A DNA stretch of 7,806 nucleotides. It comes from Bacillota bacterium. GTDB lineage: Bacteria > Bacillota > Dethiobacteria > Dethiobacterales > Dethiobacteraceae. This document shows positions 5,889 through 7,806 of the stretch, in pieces. The stretch spans positions 1 to 7,806 of the forward strand of contig DUUE01000179.1 in the NCBI GenBank assembly GCA_012841735.1, given 5' to 3'. The stretch's first letter is position 1; each line of letters opens with the position of its first letter. Position numbers and translations under genes: made by a program. A model generated the notes under the pieces. The model did not search any database. It saw nothing but the letters and a program-made list of their open reading frames with translations, and was not told the DNA's origin.

Positions 5889-6848
5889 TTAATTAAAGCG
5901 AATTCTCGGATCCAGCCACCCGTAGAATAAATCAATGACCAGGTTAATCAGCAGTACCAGCACGGCAATCACCAGCGTCAGAGCCTGGACAACCACATAG
6001 TCCTGGGAAAATATGCTGGAAACCATAAGCCTGCCCACACCGGGGATGGCAAAAACTGTCTCCACCAGGACCGAACCGCCTATCATCACACGGAATCCCA
6101 CCCCGATCAGTGTGATGATGGGAATAAGACTGTTTTTCAGGGCATGTTTGAAAATAATTACCGGTTCGCTCAAGCCTTTGGCCCAGGCTGTCCGGATATA
6201 ATCCTGCGGCAGCACTTCCAGCATGCTGGAACGCATCTGGCGGGCGGTGGAAGCCACACCGAAAGCCGACATGCAAATCACAGGCAGTACGATTTGCCTC
6301 GCGCTCTGGACAAAGTCTTTCAACGGCGGGGTAAAACCGGAGACGGGCAGCCAGCCAAGTTTCTGGGCAAAGATGTAAATAAGGATAACCCCCAGCCAGA
6401 AGACCGGGATTGTCACACCAATATAAGTCAGCGGCGTGATAATTTTGTCCGGCCAGGTACCCCGGCGCACGGCGGCAAAAAGGCCGATCAAAATACCTGC
6501 CGTTGTACTGATAACCATGGAAATAAAGCCTAAATAAAGGGTAATGGGGAATCGTTCCTTCATCAATGTGCCCACATCTTCCCGGTAAAAGATTGATGTG
6601 CCCAACTCCAGCCGCAGGGCACCCGCCACCCAGTTGGCATACTGGACCCAAATCGGTTTGTCAAGTCCAAATTCTCTCCGCAACTCCTCCAGTGCCTCTT
6701 CAGACATGTCGTACATTTCCGCACGCTGGCCCATGTAAATCAGCACCGGGTCACCGGGGAGAAGGCGCATCATAAAAAAAACAATCAGTGTAATCAGGAT
6801 GAGTGTCAATAATGCCTGCACCAACCGCCGGCCGACATACTTGGTCAT
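5889..6848 (-). CDS. Dpp/OppB-family ABC transporter permease
   Basis: A 319-residue inner-membrane permease, partner of the C permease. It has an N-terminal membrane segment (about 8-28) leading to RLLPGDPV, a typical feature of B subunits. Further membrane segments lie near 100-125, 134-160, 180-200, 235-260 and 280-308. The EAA-type ATPase-docking loop begins at QDYIRTAWAKGLSEP, and the protein ends in YGWLDPRIRFN, as is usual for the family. A TTG at 6854 in the same frame would add two residues, but it is only 3 nt from the AGGGG ribosome site, while the ATG at 6848 is 9 nt away, so I use the ATG. It follows the binding-protein gene after a gap of about 90 nt that contains a strong hairpin, and precedes the C permease by 14 nt. 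Confidence 0.92.
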   Translation of the reverse strand: MTKYVGRRLVQALLTLILITLIVFFMMRLLPGDPVLIYMGQRAEMYDMSEEALEELRREFGLDKPIWVQYANWVAGALRLELGTSIFYREDVGTLMKERFPITLYLGFISMVISTTAGILIGLFAAVRRGTWPDKIITPLTYIGVTIPVFWLGVILIYIFAQKLGWLPVSGFTPPLKDFVQSARQIVLPVICMSAFGVASTARQMRSSMLEVLPQDYIRTAWAKGLSEPVIIFKHALKNSLIPIITLIGVGFRVMIGGSVLVETVFAIPGVGRLMVSSIFSQDYVVVQALTLVIAVLVLLINLVIDLFYGWLDPRIRFN

Positions 6849-6857
6849 TTGCAAACA

Positions 6858-6862
6858 CCCCT
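6858..6862 (-). promoter_or_regulatory. Ribosome binding site deciding the B-permease start
   Basis: AGGGG on the - strand stands 9 nt before the ATG at 6848 and only 3 nt before a TTG at 6854. This spacing favours ATG initiation and a product starting MTKYVGRRLVQ. Confidence 0.65.
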
Positions 6863-6896
6863 ATCTGCCGTGAATGTAGCTATCATTACCCGTCCT

Positions 6897-6933
6897 CTGC
6901 AGGCAGCTCACCCAAACGGGTGGCTGCCTGCAG
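6897..6933 (-). promoter_or_regulatory. Intercistronic hairpin between binding-protein and permease genes
   Basis: CTGCAGGCAGC (6897-6907) pairs with GCTGCCTGCAG (6923-6933), and CACCC (6909-6913) pairs with GGGTG (6918-6922). One unpaired base at 6908 interrupts this 16-bp stem, and the loop is 4 nt. It starts 7 nt after the binding-protein stop codon. No T-tract follows on the - strand, so it is not a standard terminator. A hairpin here would fit protection of the binding-protein mRNA against 3' decay, or partial termination, giving more binding protein than permease. That role is inferred from position. Confidence 0.75.
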
Positions 6934-6940
6934 AATGGTA

Positions 6941-7806
6941 TTAATACGTTTCCATCCAGTCCTCATACGCATTCCAGATAACTGCATGCGCTTTAATATA
7001 ATTGCTGTGGACATAAGGCGCCATCACACATGCCTGACGGGAGCGATAAAGGGGCACAAACATGGCATCTTCTCCGGCCTGTACCACTGCCTGTTTGATC
7101 AGGTCAATAAACTCATCATGAGTTTCAGCCTTAATAGCTCTTCTGACCAGATCCAGGTATGCTTCCGACTTGTAAATGTCCCCCGTTTTAAAAGTACTGG
7201 GGTCATGTCCGTAATGCACAAAAAGGTCACTGGCATCAGGGTTAATACCTGACTGGCCAACCAGAAGTTCATCCCAGCCCATGCCAAAAGCTGCGGTAAA
7301 ATAACGTCCCATATCGGCTATATCAACATTTGCTTTAATTCCCACATCATTTAAATACCCCTGGAGAGCGGTTGCCGGATCACGCAAAATTTTATTGTCG
7401 GAGCACAGAATGGTTGTTTCGAAACCGTCCGGATAGCCCGCTTCCGCCAGCAGGGCTTTTGCTTTTTCCGGATCATAAGGCCTGGGGTTATATCCGGGCA
7501 CATATCCGGGCCAGTCACTGGCGGCCAGTTGATGCAGGGGTTCATATTCACCCAGCCCAATAATATTGGCCAGGGCTTCACGGTCGATGGCATATTCCAG
7601 TGCCTCACGCAGCCTGAGATCGTTCCACTTGGAGTTTTTATCCTTTACGCTGGGGAAAAGCCCGATCAGCATTCCCGGGCCCCAGTTAACCTTGAATCCT
7701 GCCGCTTCCAGTTCCTTGACATGCTCCACGTTATTCACTTCCAGCCAGATATCCGCTTCACCGGCCAGAAGCGATGCTTTCGCCGTCATGTTGTCCGGCA
7801 TATAGC
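6941..7806 (-). CDS. Family 5 extracellular solute-binding protein (5'-truncated)
   Basis: The C-terminal portion, about 287 residues, of a substrate-binding protein of the peptide/nickel family (SBP_bac_5, DppA/OppA-like), which captures ligand outside the membrane and delivers it to the permeases. The reading frame stays open through the window edge, and the Met at 7801 is preceded in frame by Tyr, so the true start, signal peptide and lipobox lie beyond 7806. Family signs are the LREALEYAIDREAL stretch (about residues 64-77 from that Met) and YDPEKAKALLAEAGYPDGF (about 109-127). Full-length members run to about 500-550 residues, so nearly half is missing. The protein ends WNAYEDWMETY. It is first of the five importer genes visible here, followed by a hairpin and then permease B. 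The ligand cannot be told from family membership, which spans peptides, nickel, sugars and other small molecules. Confidence 0.9.
   Translation of the reverse strand, partial: YMPDNMTAKASLLAGEADIWLEVNNVEHVKELEAAGFKVNWGPGMLIGLFPSVKDKNSKWNDLRLREALEYAIDREALANIIGLGEYEPLHQLAASDWPGYVPGYNPRPYDPEKAKALLAEAGYPDGFETTILCSDNKILRDPATALQGYLNDVGIKANVDIADMGRYFTAAFGMGWDELLVGQSGINPDASDLFVHYGHDPSTFKTGDIYKSEAYLDLVRRAIKAETHDEFIDLIKQAVVQAGEDAMFVPLYRSRQACVMAPYVHSNYIKAHAVIWNAYEDWMETY

Noticed and set aside
5944..6651. Open frame of 235 codons on the - strand within permease B
   Set aside because: It is the same strand in another frame of a clear permease gene; its composition (many Pro, His, Arg, Cys) fits an out-of-frame shadow.
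6849..6854. TTG start for permease B adding two residues
   Set aside because: Only 3 nt separate it from the ribosome site; the ATG two codons on has normal spacing.
1..7806. CRISPR arrays, tRNA or rRNA genes, insertion sequences, phage genes
   Set aside because: No repeat-spacer pattern, cloverleaf, transposase or terminal inverted repeats were seen; the protein genes account for nearly all of the window.

Overview
The window looks like chromosome from an anaerobic or facultative Firmicute of roughly balanced GC. I infer this from strong GGAGG-type ribosome binding sites, tightly packed genes, a small cysteine-rich ferredoxin paired with a fumarate-reductase-like flavoprotein, and intrinsic terminators with T-tracts. 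The species cannot be named from this sequence.

Left half (1-2859, + strand): a three-gene cluster with 14-nt gaps. Gene 1 (49-831) is a zinc-dependent C-C bond hydrolase of the 2,4-diacetylphloroglucinol hydrolase (PhlG) / phloretin hydrolase family. Gene 2 (846-1091) is an 81-residue two-cluster ferredoxin. Gene 3 (1106-2782) is an FAD enzyme of the fumarate reductase / APS reductase alpha superfamily. A strong intrinsic terminator at 2817-2859 ends the unit. The likely scheme is that the ferredoxin passes electrons to or from the flavoprotein, which reduces or oxidises a phenolic or enone-type compound, while the hydrolase cuts an acyl-aryl C-C bond. This is inference. I do not recognise the set as a described pathway, and it is the most interesting part of the window.

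Centre (2783-2962): a gene-free gap between converging units, holding one terminator for each direction.

Right half (2963-7806, - strand): a complete set of membrane and ATPase parts of a peptide/nickel-type (Dpp/Opp) ABC importer. In transcription order these are a substrate-binding protein (cut by the window edge), permease B, permease C, ATPase D and ATPase F. A 16-bp hairpin lies between the binding-protein gene and the first permease gene, where it could set the usual excess of binding protein over permease. Short gaps or overlaps join the remaining genes. The substrate cannot be read from the sequence. Uptake of the compound degraded by the left cluster is possible but untested, since the two units are separately transcribed.
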